This document shows positions 1-9,600 of a stretch of 64,000 nucleotides of DNA, one piece after another. The stretch comes from Ancylobacter sp. SL191. GTDB taxonomy: Bacteria > Pseudomonadota > Alphaproteobacteria > Rhizobiales > Xanthobacteraceae. The translations under genes were made by a program, and so were the position numbers. The notes under the pieces were generated by a model that worked only from the letters and a program-made list of their open reading frames with translations, did no database searches and had not been told where the DNA came from. The stretch covers positions 3,137,001 through 3,201,000 of the forward strand of contig NZ_CP113056.1 in NCBI RefSeq assembly GCF_026625645.1. Reading direction: 5' to 3'. Every line of letters begins with the position of its first letter. The first letter of the stretch is position 1.

Positions 1-350
1 GCCTGTGCCTCACCGTCGCCTTCAACTATGGCTCGCGCAACGAGATTGCCCGCGCCGCCCGCAGCCTTGCTGCCAAGGTGGCGGCCGGCGAGCTGCGCCC
101 GGAGGACGTCACGGCCGACAGCCTGGCCGCCGAGCTCGACACGGCGGGCCTGCCGCCGCTTGATCTGGTCATCCGCACCAGCGGCGAGCAGCGTCTGTCC
201 AACTTCCTGCTCTGGCAGGCGGCCTATGCCGAGCTGGTGTTCCTGCCGGTGCTGTGGCCGGATTTCGACCGGGGCTGGCTGGAGCGGGCGTTGACGGAAT
301 ATGGCCGGCGCGAGCGGCGCTTCGGCGGCATTGAGCCCAGGGGATATTGA
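1..350 (+). CDS. uppS: Undecaprenyl diphosphate synthase (UppS), 3' part only
   Basis: The window opens inside this gene; the reading frame begins at base 3 and ends with TGA at 348-350. The visible C-terminal 115 residues carry the cis-prenyltransferase signatures NYGSRNEI and [20 protein letters not shown] (isoprenyl-diphosphate binding and the conserved R-x-SGE-x-RxSNF block) followed by FLPVLWPDF. The family condenses FPP with IPP in cis to make C55-PP, the lipid carrier for peptidoglycan and O-antigen. The stop lies only 4 nt before the preferred cdsA start, as expected for the frr-uppS-cdsA operon. Identity is certain; the N-terminus is outside the window. Confidence 0.95.
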   Translation, partial: LCLTVAFNYGSRNEIARAARSLAAKVAAGELRPEDVTADSLAAELDTAGLPPLDLVIRTSGEQRLSNFLLWQAAYAELVFLPVLWPDFDRGWLERALTEYGRRERRFGGIEPRGY

Positions 351-354
351 GCTG

Positions 355-1176
355 GTGCGGATCGGTGCCGATTTCCGTCCCAGGCTGATTTCGGCGCTGG
401 TGCTTGCTCCCCTTGTCCTCGCCGTCTGCCTGTGGGGCCACTGGCCGTTCACGCTGGTGGTGCTGATCACTGCACTGCTGGTCTTCTGGGAATGGCTCAC
501 CGTGATCGGTGCCAAGCCCAAGCGCGCTCTGCTGATCGTCGGCTCGCTCGCGCTGATTGGCGCGGTGCTGATGCTGGCGATCCGGCCGCTGTCCGCGGCT
601 TCCGCTCTCGTCATCGTCGGCATGGTGGCCGTCGCGCTGATCGCGCGGGGCGGGCGTCGGCTGCGGCTCTGGACGCCCTTCGGCGTGCTCTACGCCGCCG
701 CGCTCGCCTTGCCCGCGCTGATGCTGCGCGCCGAGCCGGTCATCGGGCTGCTCAGTCTCGTCTGGCTGTTCGCCGTTGTCTGGAGCACCGACATCGCCGC
801 TTATTTCTGCGGTCGCCTGATCGGCGGGCCGAAGCTCTGGCCGCGCGTCAGCCCGAACAAGACCTGGTCGGGTGCCATTGGCGGCGCGGTCTTCGGCATG
901 GCCGCGGGAATGCTGACGCTTTATGTCGGCGGGCTCTCCTCCGCGCTGCTCGCCGCGCCGGCGGCTTTTCTCGCGAGCGTGGTGAGCCAAGCGGGGGATC
1001 TCTTCGAATCGTCGATGAAGCGCCGCTTCGGCGTGAAGGATTCGAGCGCGCTCATTCCAGGCCATGGCGGGTTGATGGACCGGCTGGATGGCTTCATCGC
1101 CGCCGGCGCCTTCGCGCTGGCTCTCGGCCTGCTGCGCGATCCCGCCGCGCCGGCGCTGGGCCTCCTGGCGTGGTAG
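355..1176 (+). CDS. cdsA: Phosphatidate cytidylyltransferase (CDP-diglyceride synthase)
   Basis: An integral membrane enzyme converting phosphatidic acid and CTP into CDP-diacylglycerol, the precursor of all phospholipids. Hydrophobic segments run through most of the protein. The CdsA signature is clear: SPNKTWSG in the middle and the terminal block KRRFGVKDSSALIPGHGG followed by LMDRLDG. I place the start at GTG 355, preceded by AGGGG about 10 nt upstream and just after the uppS stop; an ATG at 301 in the same frame would overlap uppS by 50 nt and add 18 residues that look non-native. The next gene is rseP, 118 nt downstream; in most alphaproteobacteria dxr stands between them. Confidence 0.93.
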   Translation: MRIGADFRPRLISALVLAPLVLAVCLWGHWPFTLVVLITALLVFWEWLTVIGAKPKRALLIVGSLALIGAVLMLAIRPLSAASALVIVGMVAVALIARGGRRLRLWTPFGVLYAAALALPALMLRAEPVIGLLSLVWLFAVVWSTDIAAYFCGRLIGGPKLWPRVSPNKTWSGAIGGAVFGMAAGMLTLYVGGLSSALLAAPAAFLASVVSQAGDLFESSMKRRFGVKDSSALIPGHGGLMDRLDGFIAAGAFALALGLLRDPAAPALGLLAW

Positions 1177-1294
1177 CGCGGGCGGAATCGCGCCGGAATG
1201 TGACTGCATACGGACTTTCGCCCAACTTCGCCTTCAACCATCCTCCTGTGTGACGCGGCGCCTTTGTCCCCGTGCCGGTTTTGGGAACTGAACC

Positions 1295-2440
1295 ATGGAA
1301 TTTCTCGCCTCGATGGGCGGCACCGCGAGCTGGCTCCTCGGCTATGTGATCCCTTTCCTGTTCGTGCTGACCATCGTGGTGTTCTTCCATGAGCTCGGCC
1401 ACTTTTGGGTGGCCCGGCGCGCGGGAGTGCGTGTGGTGGCGTTCTCGGTCGGGTTCGGGCCGGAGATTGCCGGCTTCTATGACCGGCACGGCACGCGCTG
1501 GAAGCTGTCCGCTATTCCGCTCGGCGGCTATGTGAAGTTTCTCGGCGACGACAATGCCGCCTCGACCCCGGACCGCGAGACGCTGGCCGGCATGAGCGAG
1601 ACGGACCGGCGTGAGAGCTTCTTCCACAAGCCGGTGGCGGCACGTGCGGCCATCGTCGCCGCCGGGCCGATCGCCAATTTCATTCTTGCCATCGTCATCT
1701 TCGCCGGGCTGTTCATGACGGTCGGGCGGCAGGTGACCGTGCCGCAGGTCGACACGGTCCAGGCCGGCAGCGCCGCTGAGCGCGCCGGCTTCCAGCCGAA
1801 CGACCTCATACTGTCGATTGACGGCGCCAAGATCGAAACCTTCGGTGACATGCAGCGCATTGTCAGCGCCAGCGCCGATCAGCCGCTCGCCGTCGAGATC
1901 GAGCGCGGCGGCCAGCGTCTCACGCTCACCGCGACGCCGGACCGCCGCGAGGTGACGGACAGTTTCGGCAATGTCCATCGCCTCGGTGTTCTCGGTATCG
2001 CCCGCTCGACCGGCAATGGCGAGGTGAAGACCGAACGATTCGGCCCCGTGGCGGCGGTCGGCATGGCCAGCAAGGAAGTGTGGTTCATCGTCGACCGCAC
2101 CTTCAGCTATCTCGGCGGCGTGGTGACGGGCCGGGAATCGGCGGATCAGCTCGGTGGGCCGATCCGCATCGCGCAGGTTTCCGGCCAGGTCGCGACCTTC
2201 GGCGTCGCCGCGCTGCTGCAGCTTGCGGCGGTTCTGTCGGTTTCGATCGGTCTTCTTAACCTCTTTCCCGTACCGTTGCTGGACGGGGGGCACCTGCTCT
2301 TCTACGCCATCGAAGCGCTGCGCGGCCGCCCGCTCAGCGAGAGGGCGCAGGAGGTCGGTTTCCGCATTGGACTGGCTCTGGTGTTGATGCTGATGATCTT
2401 TGCGACGTGGAACGATATTCTCACTATTTCAAAGTCTTAA
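1295..2440 (+). CDS. rseP: RIP metalloprotease RseP (site-2 protease, MmpA-like)
   Basis: A 381-residue inner-membrane zinc protease that cleaves transmembrane anchors of anti-sigma factors and signal peptides. The zinc motif HELGH is at residues 32-36 inside the first hydrophobic helix (residues 16-36). A single recognisable PDZ domain covers about residues 130-220 (GSAAERAGFQPNDLILSIDG). The second active-site motif NLFPVPLLDGG is near residue 325, with a last transmembrane helix at the C-terminus. Length is shorter than the E. coli protein (450 residues, two PDZ domains), matching the alphaproteobacterial MmpA type. It sits before bamA, as is common. Confidence 0.95.
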   Translation: MEFLASMGGTASWLLGYVIPFLFVLTIVVFFHELGHFWVARRAGVRVVAFSVGFGPEIAGFYDRHGTRWKLSAIPLGGYVKFLGDDNAASTPDRETLAGMSETDRRESFFHKPVAARAAIVAAGPIANFILAIVIFAGLFMTVGRQVTVPQVDTVQAGSAAERAGFQPNDLILSIDGAKIETFGDMQRIVSASADQPLAVEIERGGQRLTLTATPDRREVTDSFGNVHRLGVLGIARSTGNGEVKTERFGPVAAVGMASKEVWFIVDRTFSYLGGVVTGRESADQLGGPIRIAQVSGQVATFGVAALLQLAAVLSVSIGLLNLFPVPLLDGGHLLFYAIEALRGRPLSERAQEVGFRIGLALVLMLMIFATWNDILTISKS

Positions 2441-2619
2441 GTGCCTTCCGCTGCGGCGTTGCCCTCGGGCCACGCCGCGCGGAAAAGGCGTGGGTGTCGG
2501 GGTGGCTCGGTTTGCAGGCTTGCCAAAAGTCTGTACAAGCGGGGTCGCAGGGTGAAGATCATGCCGAGCTGCGGCCGCGGCCGGCGTGATGTCAGAACAA
2601 CGGTAAGGTTGCGCACCAA

Positions 2620-5052
2620 ATGGCTGGTAGTTTCCGGTTCGTGAGTAAGTTGGCGTCGGTCGCCAGTGTTGTTGCACTGATGGCTGTCGCGGGGGTTGCC
2701 GGAACGGTCGTCGCGCCTGTGGCTGCGGTCGCTCAGACTGCAAGTTCCATCGTCGTTGAGGGTAATCAGCGTGTGGATTCGGAGACGATCCGGTCCTATT
2801 TCGCGTCGAAGCCGGGCGAGGCGCTGACGCCGGCCAAGATCGACGAGGGGCTGAAGGCGCTCTACGCGACCGGCCTGTTCTCGGACGTCAATGTCAGCCG
2901 CAGCGGCAATCGCCTCGTGGTGCGCGTGACCGAGAACGAGGTCATCAACCGCGTGGCGTTTGAGGGCAATCGCAAGATCAAGGACGAGCAGCTCGCCAGC
3001 GAGGTTCAGTCCAAGGCCCGCGCGCCGTTCTCCAAGACCACGGTGCAGGCCGACACCCAGCGCATCATCGAACTCTACCGCCGCTCGGGCCGCTACGACG
3101 TGAAGGTCGTGCCGAAGACCATCGAGCGCGGGCAGGGCCGTGTCGATCTCGTCTTCGAGATCACCGAGGGCGAGAAGCTCGGCGTCGCCGGCATCGTCTT
3201 CGTCGGCAACAAGGCCTTCTCCGAGTACAAGCTCAAGGAAGAGCTGACCACGACCGAGACCAACTGGCTGTCCTGGATCAAGAACACCGACGTCTATGAC
3301 GTTGACCGTATCAATTCCGACCAGGAACTGCTGCGCCGGTTCTATCTGCGTCACGGCTATGCCGATTTCCGCATCGTCTCGGTGACGGCGGATCTCGACC
3401 GCGGCAAGAACGGCTTCATCCTGACCTATGTCATCGACGAGGGTCCGCAGTACCGCGTCGGCACGGTGGACGTCGTCTCCAACATCAAGGACGTCGATCC
3501 GGCCCGCATTCGCGCGGCGCTGCGCGTGCAGAAGGGTCAGGTCTACAACGCCGAGCTGGTCGAGAAGTCGGTCGAGAACGCCACGATCGAGGTGTCGAAG
3601 AGCGGCTATGCCTTCGCCCAGGTGCGCCCGCGCGGCGACCGCGACGTGCAGACCCGCACCATCTCGCTGGTCTTCGCCGTCGAGGAAGGCCCGCGCGTTT
3701 ATATTGAGCGCATCGAAATCCGCGGCAACACCCGCACCCGCGACTGGGTCATCCGTCGCGAGTTCGATCTGGCGGAAGGCGATGCCTATAACCGCGTGCT
3801 GATCGACCGCGCCGAACGCCGCCTGCGCAATCTCGGCTACTTCAAGGACGTGAAGATCACCACCGAACCGGGCACCGCGCCGGATCGCGTGATCCTCGTG
3901 GTTCAGGTCGAGGATCAGCCCACGGGCGAGTTCTCCATCTCGGGCGGTTATTCGACCGCTGACGGCTTCATCGGTGAAGTCGCGGTGTCGGAGAAGAACT
4001 TCCTGGGTCGCGGCCAGTATGTCCGCCTCGCCGGTTCGCTGGGTGAGAATGCCCAGGGCGTCGACTTCAACTTCACCGAGCCGTATTTCCTCGATTACCG
4101 CGTCGCCGCCGGCTTCGACCTTTACTACAAGGAGACGCAGGCGACCTCGTACAGCCCGTATGACACGACGACGGGCGGCGGTACGCTCCGCGTGGCCCTG
4201 CCGCTGACGGACGAGCTGACGCTGGGCCTGCGCTACAGCCTGTACCAGAAGGAAATCTCGATTTCCGAGGAAGATATCCAGGATTACGGCAACGTCTCCT
4301 GGGCCCTTCTGGAGGTGAATAACGACCCGGCCATCACCTCGGCCGTTGGTTACACGCTCAGCTACAACATGCTGGACAACAACACGGATCCGACGAACGG
4401 CTACCTGATTGAGTTCAAGCAGGATCTGGCTGGGCTCGGCGGCGACGTGAACTACATCCGCTCGACCTTCGACTCGCGCTTCTACTTCCCGGTCTATGGC
4501 GACGTGGTGCTCATGCTGCGCGGCCAGGCGGGTAACGTGGCGTCGTGGGGCGGCGAGGAGCTGCGCATTCTCGACAACTTCTTCAAGGGCCCGGATCTGG
4601 TGCGCGGCTTCGAGCCGAACGGCATCGGCCCGCGTGACCTTGCGTCGGGTTGCAATGGCACCACCTGCGACTATTCGGACGCGGATGCCATCGGTGGCAC
4701 GCTGTACTGGGGCACGACGGCCGAGCTGCAGTTCCCGCTCACCTTCATGCCGAAGGAGCTGGGTCTGAGGGCAGCGGTGTTCGCCGACGCCGGCTCGCTC
4801 TGGGACTACCAGGGCGCCACGACCTTCGACAGCGCTGGCGCTGCGAACGACACGGTCTGCCCCGAGGGTTCCTCCAATGCCACCGGCGCGATCTGCGTCG
4901 CCGACAGCGACCTGATCCGCTCTTCGGTCGGTGTCAGCCTGATCTGGAAGTCGCCCTTTGGTCCGCTGCGCTTCGACTATGCCTGGGCGCTCACCAAGGA
5001 AGACTACGACCAGACGCAGGCTTTCCGCTTCAGCGGCGGCACCCGCTTCTGA
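2620..5052 (+). CDS. bamA: Outer membrane protein assembly factor BamA
   Basis: The 810-residue Omp85 core of the BAM machine that folds beta-barrel proteins into the outer membrane. A signal peptide (about residues 1-39, ending AVAQTA) leads into five POTRA repeats (about 40-440) and a 16-strand barrel. The barrel shows VRGFEPNGIGPRD, containing the conserved VRGF loop-6 motif, and the chain ends in aromatic F. A cysteine pair (GCNGTTC) lies in an extracellular loop next to this motif, and another pair lies further on. There is a 179-nt leader after rseP, room for an independent promoter. The gene is followed by a strong hairpin. Confidence 0.97.
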   Translation: MAGSFRFVSKLASVASVVALMAVAGVAGTVVAPVAAVAQTASSIVVEGNQRVDSETIRSYFASKPGEALTPAKIDEGLKALYATGLFSDVNVSRSGNRLVVRVTENEVINRVAFEGNRKIKDEQLASEVQSKARAPFSKTTVQADTQRIIELYRRSGRYDVKVVPKTIERGQGRVDLVFEITEGEKLGVAGIVFVGNKAFSEYKLKEELTTTETNWLSWIKNTDVYDVDRINSDQELLRRFYLRHGYADFRIVSVTADLDRGKNGFILTYVIDEGPQYRVGTVDVVSNIKDVDPARIRAALRVQKGQVYNAELVEKSVENATIEVSKSGYAFAQVRPRGDRDVQTRTISLVFAVEEGPRVYIERIEIRGNTRTRDWVIRREFDLAEGDAYNRVLIDRAERRLRNLGYFKDVKITTEPGTAPDRVILVVQVEDQPTGEFSISGGYSTADGFIGEVAVSEKNFLGRGQYVRLAGSLGENAQGVDFNFTEPYFLDYRVAAGFDLYYKETQATSYSPYDTTTGGGTLRVALPLTDELTLGLRYSLYQKEISISEEDIQDYGNVSWALLEVNNDPAITSAVGYTLSYNMLDNNTDPTNGYLIEFKQDLAGLGGDVNYIRSTFDSRFYFPVYGDVVLMLRGQAGNVASWGGEELRILDNFFKGPDLVRGFEPNGIGPRDLASGCNGTTCDYSDADAIGGTLYWGTTAELQFPLTFMPKELGLRAAVFADAGSLWDYQGATTFDSAGAANDTVCPEGSSNATGAICVADSDLIRSSVGVSLIWKSPFGPLRFDYAWALTKEDYDQTQAFRFSGGTRF

Positions 5053-5078
5053 TAGTCTGATCTGACGGCAATCTGCAT

Positions 5079-5112
5079 GGCGGCCCGGTTCTCCGGGCCG
5101 CCTCTGCGTTTG
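5079..5112 (+). terminator. Hairpin after bamA, likely Rho-independent or attenuating terminator
   Basis: A perfect 10-bp GC stem, 5079-5088 with 5093-5102, closed by the loop TTCT and followed by a weak T-containing tail (CTGCGTTTG). It lies 27 nt after the bamA stop and 29 nt before lpxD. The weak T-tract suggests partial termination, which would lower lpxD expression relative to bamA without separating the operon. Confidence 0.55.
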
Positions 5113-5140
5113 AGGGGCCCCAGCCGCACGGCAACCGACC

Positions 5141-6205
5141 ATGAGCGATCCCGTCTTTTATCCCGCGCCCACCCCGCTTTCTCTGGCCGAGATCGCCGCC
5201 TCTGTCGGCGCGCCGCTGCCTGGGGGCGTCGATGGCGGGTGCCAATTCTCCGGCGTCGCCTCGCTCGATGAGGCCGGCCCTTCGGACGTGGCTTTCATGG
5301 ATGGCCCACGCCATGTCGGGGAGCTTCAGGCGACCCGCGCCGGCGCCATTCTCGTGAGCTCCCGCTTTGTCGATCATGTGCCCGCCGGCGCGGTCGCACT
5401 GGTCGTCGCCAAGCCCTACCCGGCCTTCGTCGCCATAGCCCGCCAGTTCCACGCGGCGTTGCTGCGTCCCGGTTCGGCCTTTGGTGCGACCGGCATCGCC
5501 GCCGGTGCCGTGGTGCATCCGCAGGCCCGACTGGAGAGTGATGTCACCGTCGATCCCGGCGCGGTTGTCGGGCCGGGAGCGGAGATCGGCAGCGGCACGG
5601 TGATCGCGGCGGGTGCCGTGATCGGCACGGGCGTGCGCATCGGGCGCAACTGTTCCATTGGTCCCGGCGCCAGCCTGCAGCATGCGCTGCTCGGCGACCG
5701 CGTCATCGTCCATCCCGGTGCCCGCATCGGGCAGGATGGTTTCGGCTATCTCGGCGGCGCCAGGGGGCACGCCAAGGTGCCGCAAATCAAGCGCGTCATT
5801 CTGCAGGACGATGTGGAGATCGGCGCCGGCACCACCATTGATCGCGGCGGCCTGCGCGACACGGTGATCGGCGAGGGCAGCAAGATCGACAATCTGGTTC
5901 AGATCGCCCACAACGTGGTCATCGGCCGCAATTGCATCGTGGTGTCGCAGACCGGTATTGCCGGCAGCGCCACGCTGGGTGACTTCGTGATGCTGGGCGG
6001 GCAGGTGGGTGTCATCGGCCATGTGAAGATCGGCGACGGCGCCCGCATCGCCGCGTCGAGCAATGTGAAGGACGACGTGCCGCCGGGCGTCGAGTGGGGC
6101 GGGTCGCCCGCCAAGCCGATGCGCGAGTGGTTCCGCGAGGTCATGGCCGTGCAGCGCCTGGCGCGTGTCGAGCGCCCGGCCGCCGGTGGTCAGCAAGGGC
6201 AGTGA
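5141..6205 (+). CDS. lpxD: UDP-3-O-(3-hydroxyacyl)glucosamine N-acyltransferase LpxD
   Basis: Third step of lipid A synthesis: transfers a 3-hydroxyacyl chain from ACP to the 2-amino group of the UDP-glucosamine intermediate. 354 residues: an N-terminal uridine-binding domain (about 1-110, including [11 protein letters not shown]) and a left-handed beta-helix of hexapeptide repeats from about residue 115 to 320. The catalytic-histidine segment QIAHNVVIG is present, as is GRIGQDGF-like sequence typical of LpxD (here [10 protein letters not shown]). The start ATG 5141 follows the bamA terminator region. fabZ begins 5 nt after the stop, so the lpxD-fabZ-lpxA-lpxI-lpxB block is one transcription unit. 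Confidence 0.96.
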   Translation: MSDPVFYPAPTPLSLAEIAASVGAPLPGGVDGGCQFSGVASLDEAGPSDVAFMDGPRHVGELQATRAGAILVSSRFVDHVPAGAVALVVAKPYPAFVAIARQFHAALLRPGSAFGATGIAAGAVVHPQARLESDVTVDPGAVVGPGAEIGSGTVIAAGAVIGTGVRIGRNCSIGPGASLQHALLGDRVIVHPGARIGQDGFGYLGGARGHAKVPQIKRVILQDDVEIGAGTTIDRGGLRDTVIGEGSKIDNLVQIAHNVVIGRNCIVVSQTGIAGSATLGDFVMLGGQVGVIGHVKIGDGARIAASSNVKDDVPPGVEWGGSPAKPMREWFREVMAVQRLARVERPAAGGQQGQ

Positions 6206-6210
6206 AGGAC

Positions 6211-6699
6211 ATGGACGTTCAGACCGACAGCAAGATCGAGACGCCGACGCTCGGCTCCGCCGACATCATGCGCATTCTCGCCGCCCTTCCGCACCGCTAC
6301 CCCTTCCTGATGGTCGACAAGATCGTCGAGATCGACGGCGACAAGAGCGCTATCGGCGTCAAGAACGTGTCGGCCAATGAGCCGCATTTCCAGGGGCACT
6401 TCCCGGACAACCCGGTGATGCCCGGCGTGCTCATTCTCGAAGGCATGGCGCAGACCGCCGGCACGATCTGCCTGCTCGGCCGGCCGGACGATGGCCCGCC
6501 CTCGCTGGTCTATTTCATGACTATCGACAAGGCGAAGTTCCGCAAGCCGGTCGTGCCCGGCGATGTTCTCGAATACCACATGACCCAGATGTCGAAGCGC
6601 CGGAACATGTGGTGGTTCCGGGGCGAGGCGAAGGTCGACGGCCAGCTGGTCGCCGAGGCGGAAGTCGGGGCGATGATCGCCCGAGGGGCACAGAAGTAA
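6211..6699 (+). CDS. fabZ: 3-hydroxyacyl-ACP dehydratase FabZ
   Basis: Dehydrates 3-hydroxyacyl-ACP in fatty-acid elongation and so competes with LpxA/LpxD for the same acyl-ACP pool, which is why it sits among lipid A genes. 162 residues in the hot-dog fold, with catalytic histidine in [11 protein letters not shown] and glutamate in the helix [10 protein letters not shown], following [10 protein letters not shown]. The start at ATG 6211 ([10 protein letters not shown]) has GAAGGA directly upstream. A longer in-frame GTG at 6094 would overlap lpxD and adds arginine-rich sequence unlike the family. The stop TAA shares its last base with the lpxA ATG. Confidence 0.96.
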   Translation: MDVQTDSKIETPTLGSADIMRILAALPHRYPFLMVDKIVEIDGDKSAIGVKNVSANEPHFQGHFPDNPVMPGVLILEGMAQTAGTICLLGRPDDGPPSLVYFMTIDKAKFRKPVVPGDVLEYHMTQMSKRRNMWWFRGEAKVDGQLVAEAEVGAMIARGAQK

Positions 6700-7532
6700 T
6701 GAGCGTTTCCTCCGTGAAGATCGATCCCACCTCGCGGGTCGAGGACGGTGCCGTCCTTGGCGAGGGGGTCGAGATCGGGCCCTTCTGCACCATTGGTGCC
6801 AATGTCGTGCTCGGTGCCGGGGTGAAGCTCATCTCGCATGTGGCGATTGCCGGCCACACGACCATCGGCGAAGGTTCGAGCGTCTATCCCTTCGCCGCGC
6901 TTGGCTTTCCGCCGCAGTCGCATCACTACAAGGGCGAACCGACACGGCTGCTGATCGGCCGCAACTGCGTCATCCGCGAGCATGTGACGATGAACACCGG
7001 CACGGTCGGCGGTCACATGGAAACGGTGGTCGGCGAGGGCTGCATGTTCATGGCGGCGAGCCATGTGGCGCATGACTGCATCGTCGGCGACCGGGTGATC
7101 TTCGCCAATAACGCGACGCTGGCCGGCCACTGCACGGTGGGCGACAATGTGTTCATCGGCGGCCTCTCCGCCGTCCACCAGTTCACCCGCATCGGCACGG
7201 GCGCGATGATCGGCGGCATGTGCGGCGTGCACTTCGACATCATCCCCTTTGGGCTGATGATGGAGGGGCATCCGGGCCTGCGCTCGCTCAACTACACCGG
7301 TCTCAAGCGTCGCGGCCTGACGCTGGCGCAGCGTCGTGCCTTGCAGGCGGCCTATCGCGAGCTGTTCTACAGCGCCGGTACGCTGGCCGAGCGCACGGAG
7401 CGTGTGGCGGCGCAGTTTGGCGACGAGGTGAATGTCATGCTGATCGTCGATTTCGTGCGCAGCGCCGGCAAGCGCCGCCTGACCGTTCCCGTTGATGCGG
7501 TCGATCATGTCGTCGAGCCCGAAGCCGCCTGA
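6699..7532 (+). CDS. lpxA: Acyl-ACP--UDP-N-acetylglucosamine O-acyltransferase LpxA
   Basis: First step of lipid A synthesis: acylates UDP-GlcNAc at O-3. 277 residues of left-handed beta-helix hexapeptide repeats followed by a helical C-terminal domain. Family landmarks are HVAIAGHTTIG, FPPQSHHYKGE (the conserved QD/QS-K-x-GE block), REHVTMNTGT and the catalytic-histidine stretch SHVAHDCIVGD. It starts at ATG 6699, one base overlapping the fabZ stop (TAATG), a translationally coupled junction. Its 3' end overlaps lpxI by 26 nt. Confidence 0.97.
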   Translation: MSVSSVKIDPTSRVEDGAVLGEGVEIGPFCTIGANVVLGAGVKLISHVAIAGHTTIGEGSSVYPFAALGFPPQSHHYKGEPTRLLIGRNCVIREHVTMNTGTVGGHMETVVGEGCMFMAASHVAHDCIVGDRVIFANNATLAGHCTVGDNVFIGGLSAVHQFTRIGTGAMIGGMCGVHFDIIPFGLMMEGHPGLRSLNYTGLKRRGLTLAQRRALQAAYRELFYSAGTLAERTERVAAQFGDEVNVMLIVDFVRSAGKRRLTVPVDAVDHVVEPEAA

Positions 7533-8394
7533 GCCGGCACAGGGCTCGGCTGGACCCCTCGCCATCATCTGCGGCGGCGGCACTTTTCCGCTCGCCGTCG
7601 CGCGGGCGGCGCAGAAGGCCGGCCGCGAGGTCGTGCTGTTTCCGGTCCGCGGCTTCGCCGGGCCGGAGGTGGAGGCCTGGCCGCATGTGTGGATCCCCAT
7701 CGGCCGCTTCGGTCTGCTGACGCGTGAATTGCGTCGGCGCGGCTGTCGCGACGTGGTGTTCATCGGCAATGTGCTGCGTCCCCGCATCCGCGACATCCGT
7801 CTCGACTGGACCACGCTGACGCTGCTGCCGCGTGTTCTCTACATGATGCGCGGCGGCGACGATCATCTGCTGAGCAGCCTTGGCAAACTGGTCGAGGAGA
7901 CCGGGTTCCACCTTCTTGGTGCGCATGAGGTCGCGCCGGACATTCTGGTGCCGGCCGGTCAGTTAGGCGCGGTCAGCGTCAGCCGCGAGGAACTGGACGA
8001 CATTAATGTCGCCCGCCATGTGCTTGATATCACAGGGCCGCTCGATATCGGGCAGGGGCTCGTGGTGATGGATCGCCACGTCGTCGCCATGGAGGCGGCG
8101 GAGGGCACCGATCTCATGCTCGCCCGCGTCGCCGAACTTCGCGCGAATGGCCGCATCCGCCGCGCCGCGCGCTGCGGCGTGCTGGTGAAACTGCCCAAGG
8201 CCGGCCAGGACCGGCGGCTCGACATGCCCTCGCTGGGCGAGCGCACTGTCGAAGGCGCGGCGCGGGCGGGGCTTGCGGGGATAGCCGTCGAGGCCGGCGG
8301 CGTGATCGTCGCGGATCTCGCGCGCCTCGTCGCGGCCGCCGACGCGGCGGGCCTGTTCATCTACGGCATTGCCCCGCGCGAGGCTGCGCGGTGA
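7507..8394 (+). CDS. lpxI: UDP-2,3-diacylglucosamine pyrophosphatase LpxI
   Basis: LpxI (DUF1009 family) hydrolyses UDP-2,3-diacylglucosamine to lipid X and is the alphaproteobacterial replacement for LpxH; no lpxH is seen here. 295 residues from ATG 7507; an earlier in-frame TTG at 7492 is less likely. N-terminal glycine-rich motif IICGGGTFPLAVA and the C-terminal segment EAAEGTDLMLARVAEL, which includes the EGTD block known to hold the catalytic aspartate in Caulobacter LpxI. The gene overlaps lpxA by 26 nt and its TGA overlaps the lpxB GTG start (GTGA). Confidence 0.95.
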   Translation: MSSSPKPPEPAQGSAGPLAIICGGGTFPLAVARAAQKAGREVVLFPVRGFAGPEVEAWPHVWIPIGRFGLLTRELRRRGCRDVVFIGNVLRPRIRDIRLDWTTLTLLPRVLYMMRGGDDHLLSSLGKLVEETGFHLLGAHEVAPDILVPAGQLGAVSVSREELDDINVARHVLDITGPLDIGQGLVVMDRHVVAMEAAEGTDLMLARVAELRANGRIRRAARCGVLVKLPKAGQDRRLDMPSLGERTVEGAARAGLAGIAVEAGGVIVADLARLVAAADAAGLFIYGIAPREAAR

Positions 8395-9563
8395 CGGGGC
8401 CAGCGACTGGCCCGAACTCGCTCGACGTGTTTCTCGTCGCGGGTGAGGAATCCGGCGACATTCTGGCAGCGGGGCTGATGGCGGCCTTGCGCGCGCGGGT
8501 TTCCGGCGCCCGGTTTCGCGGCGTCGGTGGCGGGCGGATGCAGGCGCTGGGGCTCGCCTCGCTGTTTCCCATGGACGACATCACCGCCATGGGCTTCGCG
8601 CAGGTTATCGCCGGCCTGCCGCGCATCCTGCGCCGGTTGCGCGCAACGGTGGATGCCATCGTCGCCGCGCCGCCGGATGTGCTGGTGCTGGTCGACGCGC
8701 CGGACTTCACCCACCGCGTCGCCCATCGCGTGCGCCGCAAGCTGCCTCATCTCCCCATCGTGAAATATGTCGCGCCGACGGTGTGGGTCTGGCGCGAGGG
8801 GCGGGCGAAGGCGATGGCGCCGGATATCGACCGGGTGCTCGCCGTGCTGCCCTTCGAGCCGCAGGTCATGGCCGATCTTGGCGGGCCACCGACAATCTAT
8901 GTCGGACACCCGCTCATCGGCATGCTCGACCATTTGCGGCCGAATGCCGAGGAAGCGAGGCTCCGGGCCTCGGATCGTCCGGTCATGCTGGTGCTGCCCG
9001 GCAGTCGCCGCGCGGAACTGGCACGGCTCGGCACGGTGTTCGGCGATGTGCTGGGGCGGTTGCACCAGAAATTGCCCCACGTGGATTTCGTGCTGCCGAC
9101 ACTGCCGAAACGGCTGGCGGAGGTCGAGGCCATGGTCGCCGACTGGCCGGTGAAGCCGCGCATCGTGGTGGATGAGGCCGACAAGCACGCGGCGTTCCGC
9201 GTCGCCCGTGCCGCGCTGGCGGCTTCGGGCACCGTCACGCTTGAACTGGCGCTGGCGGGTATCCCGACCGTGGCGGCCTATAAGGTGCCGTGGCTGGAGG
9301 GGCGCATTGCGCCCCACTTCATCAAAGTCGACACCGCTATTTTGCCGAACCTGATCCTGAAGGAGAAGGCGGTGCCGGAATATCTGCAATGGCACATCGA
9401 CCCGCCGGCCATGGCCGACCAGCTCGTGCGGCTGATCGAGGGCGGGCCCGAGCGGGACGCGCAGGTCGCCGCCTTCGCCCGGCTCGACGTGGTGATGGGT
9501 CTTGATGGCGCACGCCCGGGCGAGCGCGCCGCGCAGGCCGTTCTGGACCTGCTCGGCCGCTGA
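8391..9563 (+). CDS. lpxB: Lipid-A-disaccharide synthase LpxB
   Basis: GT19 glycosyltransferase joining lipid X to UDP-2,3-diacylglucosamine to form the beta-1,6 disaccharide of lipid A. 390 residues; N-terminal FLVAGEESGDILAAGLM, then YVAPTVWVWREGRAKAM, LPGSRRAELARLG and the nucleotide-binding end AASGTVTLELALAGIPTV. It starts with GTG 8391 inside the lpxI stop. It is the last gene of the lipid A unit and is followed by a bidirectional terminator shared with gltA, which converges on it. Confidence 0.96.
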   Translation: MTGPATGPNSLDVFLVAGEESGDILAAGLMAALRARVSGARFRGVGGGRMQALGLASLFPMDDITAMGFAQVIAGLPRILRRLRATVDAIVAAPPDVLVLVDAPDFTHRVAHRVRRKLPHLPIVKYVAPTVWVWREGRAKAMAPDIDRVLAVLPFEPQVMADLGGPPTIYVGHPLIGMLDHLRPNAEEARLRASDRPVMLVLPGSRRAELARLGTVFGDVLGRLHQKLPHVDFVLPTLPKRLAEVEAMVADWPVKPRIVVDEADKHAAFRVARAALAASGTVTLELALAGIPTVAAYKVPWLEGRIAPHFIKVDTAILPNLILKEKAVPEYLQWHIDPPAMADQLVRLIEGGPERDAQVAAFARLDVVMGLDGARPGERAAQAVLDLLGR

Positions 9564-9600
9564 CGGCCATTCCGCCCCCGCGCGGCACGTTTCCAATAAG

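Noticed and set aside
2437..5142. Very long minus-strand open frame (901 codons) opposite bamA
   Set aside because: GC-rich shadow of bamA: the composition is Arg/Ala/Asp/His-heavy with no motifs or membrane pattern, while bamA on the other strand has every family landmark.
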